6,341 nucleotides of DNA from Flavobacteriia bacterium (GTDB lineage Bacteria > Bacteroidota > Bacteroidia > Flavobacteriales > Flavobacteriaceae): positions 1 to 6,341 of the forward strand of contig DRQI01000337.1 of the NCBI GenBank assembly GCA_011330545.1. Direction: 5' to 3'. Positions within the stretch are counted from its first letter, which is position 1, and each line of letters starts with the position of its first letter. Shown here piece after piece: positions 5,298 through 6,341 of this stretch. The position numbers and the translations under genes were made by a program. Below the pieces are notes generated by a model that ran no database searches, was not told the origin of the DNA, and saw only the letters and a list, made by a program, of their open reading frames with translations.

Positions 5298-6341
5298 TTA
5301 TTTCACTAAATTTTCGATATTATTTCCATAAATTACGGCTAACTTCATCAGGGTTTGCCATTTTTCGGCTTGTGCTTTATACAATTTTGATTTTTCGAGT
5401 ACCAAATCGTCTTCATACTTCAAATAATCTTCTATAGAAATTCTACTTGACTGATAACTCGCTTTGGCAATTCTTAAAATTTCGGTTTTGTCTTGTATGT
5501 TTTGCTGATATAGTTTCTCTGATGCATATAAAAGCCGCAAACTGTTTTTTAATTGATTGGCTTGTGCGGTAAGCGACAATTGCAGCTTCGATAATTCGTT
5601 TTGGGTAGTTTGGTAGGCAATTTTACTTTTTCTGATTTTTGTGTATTGATTTTTATTAAAAAGCGGCATCCTAAGTACCAAACCGATGGTGGTAAAATCT
5701 TCGTTGACCACGAGATTGTTATTATAGGCCTTTGCATAACTGTGATTGTAGTTCCCTCGAAGTAACAATGAAGGGAGTAATTTTTCTTTTTCGGCACGAT
5801 ATGCTAATTTATCGGCCGTTACTTTTTGTTTTAGCGGGTCTAATGACTTCAGTGCATCGCGGTTTATAGTATCTGTAGCCATCATGGCAACGGGATGCTT
5901 CATTCTGATGCCTGTTAACGTTTCAATAACAGCGATTACTTTTTCGCGGTTGATGGCAATTTCATTCTTTGTAGCCTCTACTTGATTGATACCGTTGTTG
6001 ATAATTAAGAGGCTTGAGCCCGGAGCCCTTCCGTTTTTAACTTTTAGCGCAATGAGTTCTTTGGTTTTTTTGAGCGATTGCTTTTTATTTTCTAAGGCAT
6101 TTGTCAAAGCATCTAAATATTGTAGATTAGCATTAGAACTCACTATGATTGCTTCATTTTGTAGGATGTTGATATATCTCTTTGAGGCGGCCGATTGTTG
6201 CATATGCTTGGCCTTATTAGCTGTTGTATAAATAGACTTGATAAACAGCGGCATAGAAATACTCACTCCGGCTCGCGCTATGTTTTCGCTAAAAGGCTGT
6301 GGAATGCTCTGGTCTTGTACCATAGGTACCAATGTGTTTGG
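5298..6341 (-). CDS. TolC-family outer-membrane efflux channel, partial (N-terminus beyond window)
   Basis: The frame is open to the right edge and reads ...PNTLVPMVQDQ, so 347 C-terminal residues are seen and the signal peptide and first helices are missing. A TTG at 6332 and an ATG at 6323 are internal codons, not starts. TolC proteins are internal duplications, and both halves show here. One beta stretch ends in ISMPLF (about 28-33), followed by long helices rich in charged residues and the loop KNGRAPGSSLL. The second reads TTIGLVLRMPLFNKNQY (about 217-233), again followed by long coiled-coil helices. LPSLLLRGNYNHSY before the second beta stretch fits a strand entering the barrel, and the C-terminus ends in a helix (KWQTLMKLAVIYGN). 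It would form the trimeric exit duct for the adaptor and RND transporter encoded next. No frameshift is visible in the part shown. Confidence 0.93.
   Translation of the reverse strand, partial: PNTLVPMVQDQSIPQPFSENIARAGVSISMPLFIKSIYTTANKAKHMQQSAASKRYINILQNEAIIVSSNANLQYLDALTNALENKKQSLKKTKELIALKVKNGRAPGSSLLIINNGINQVEATKNEIAINREKVIAVIETLTGIRMKHPVAMMATDTINRDALKSLDPLKQKVTADKLAYRAEKEKLLPSLLLRGNYNHSYAKAYNNNLVVNEDFTTIGLVLRMPLFNKNQYTKIRKSKIAYQTTQNELSKLQLSLTAQANQLKNSLRLLYASEKLYQQNIQDKTEILRIAKASYQSSRISIEDYLKYEDDLVLEKSKLYKAQAEKWQTLMKLAVIYGNNIENLVK

Noticed and set aside
5549..5797. Minus-strand open frame of 82 codons inside the TolC-family gene
   Set aside because: It lies in another frame of a gene with clear TolC-type repeats, and its basic, cysteine-containing product has no recognisable features.
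6323..6332. TTG at 6332 or ATG at 6323 as the start of the outer-membrane channel
   Set aside because: The frame stays open to the edge of the window (P-N-T upstream), and a start here would omit the signal peptide and first helices that TolC proteins need.

Overview
The window looks like part of a Bacteroidota chromosome, probably Flavobacteriia or a related class. The support is AT-rich DNA, weak or absent Shine-Dalgarno sequences with A/T-rich stretches in front of starts, and proteins whose style fits that phylum. This placement is inference from sequence style, not a database match. Every convincing gene lies on the minus strand, so transcription runs from right to left.

From right to left, positions 6341-1114 hold a complete gene order for a tripartite RND efflux pump. 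It starts with a TolC-family outer-membrane channel (5298-6341, 5' end cut off by the window edge). Next come a periplasmic adaptor (4210-5268) and a 1030-residue inner-membrane RND transporter (1114-4206). The adaptor and transporter are 3 bases apart and the channel and adaptor 29 bases apart, so one transcript is likely. The promoter must lie beyond the right edge. The adaptor should bridge the proton-driven transporter and the channel so that substrate leaves the cell directly; the substrate cannot be read from sequence.

Downstream of the pump are two small genes 7 bases apart: an AhpD/carboxymuconolactone-decarboxylase-like protein (640-1011) and an ArsC/Spx-like thioredoxin-fold protein (267-632). 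Both belong to families that normally work through cysteine chemistry, and both seem to have lost key catalytic residues. This pair is bracketed by two copies of a roughly 54-bp hairpin-forming repeat (197-250 and 1039-1091). The left copy has an extra half-site that forms a perfect 15-bp inverted repeat just before the next gene.

At the left edge (1-162) is the start of another small minus-strand gene of unknown function, cut by the window boundary. There are no RNA genes, CRISPR arrays, insertion sequences or convincing intrinsic terminators. The most interesting part is positions 163-1113: a two-gene set of apparently degenerate redox folds, bracketed by repeats and placed behind an efflux pump.
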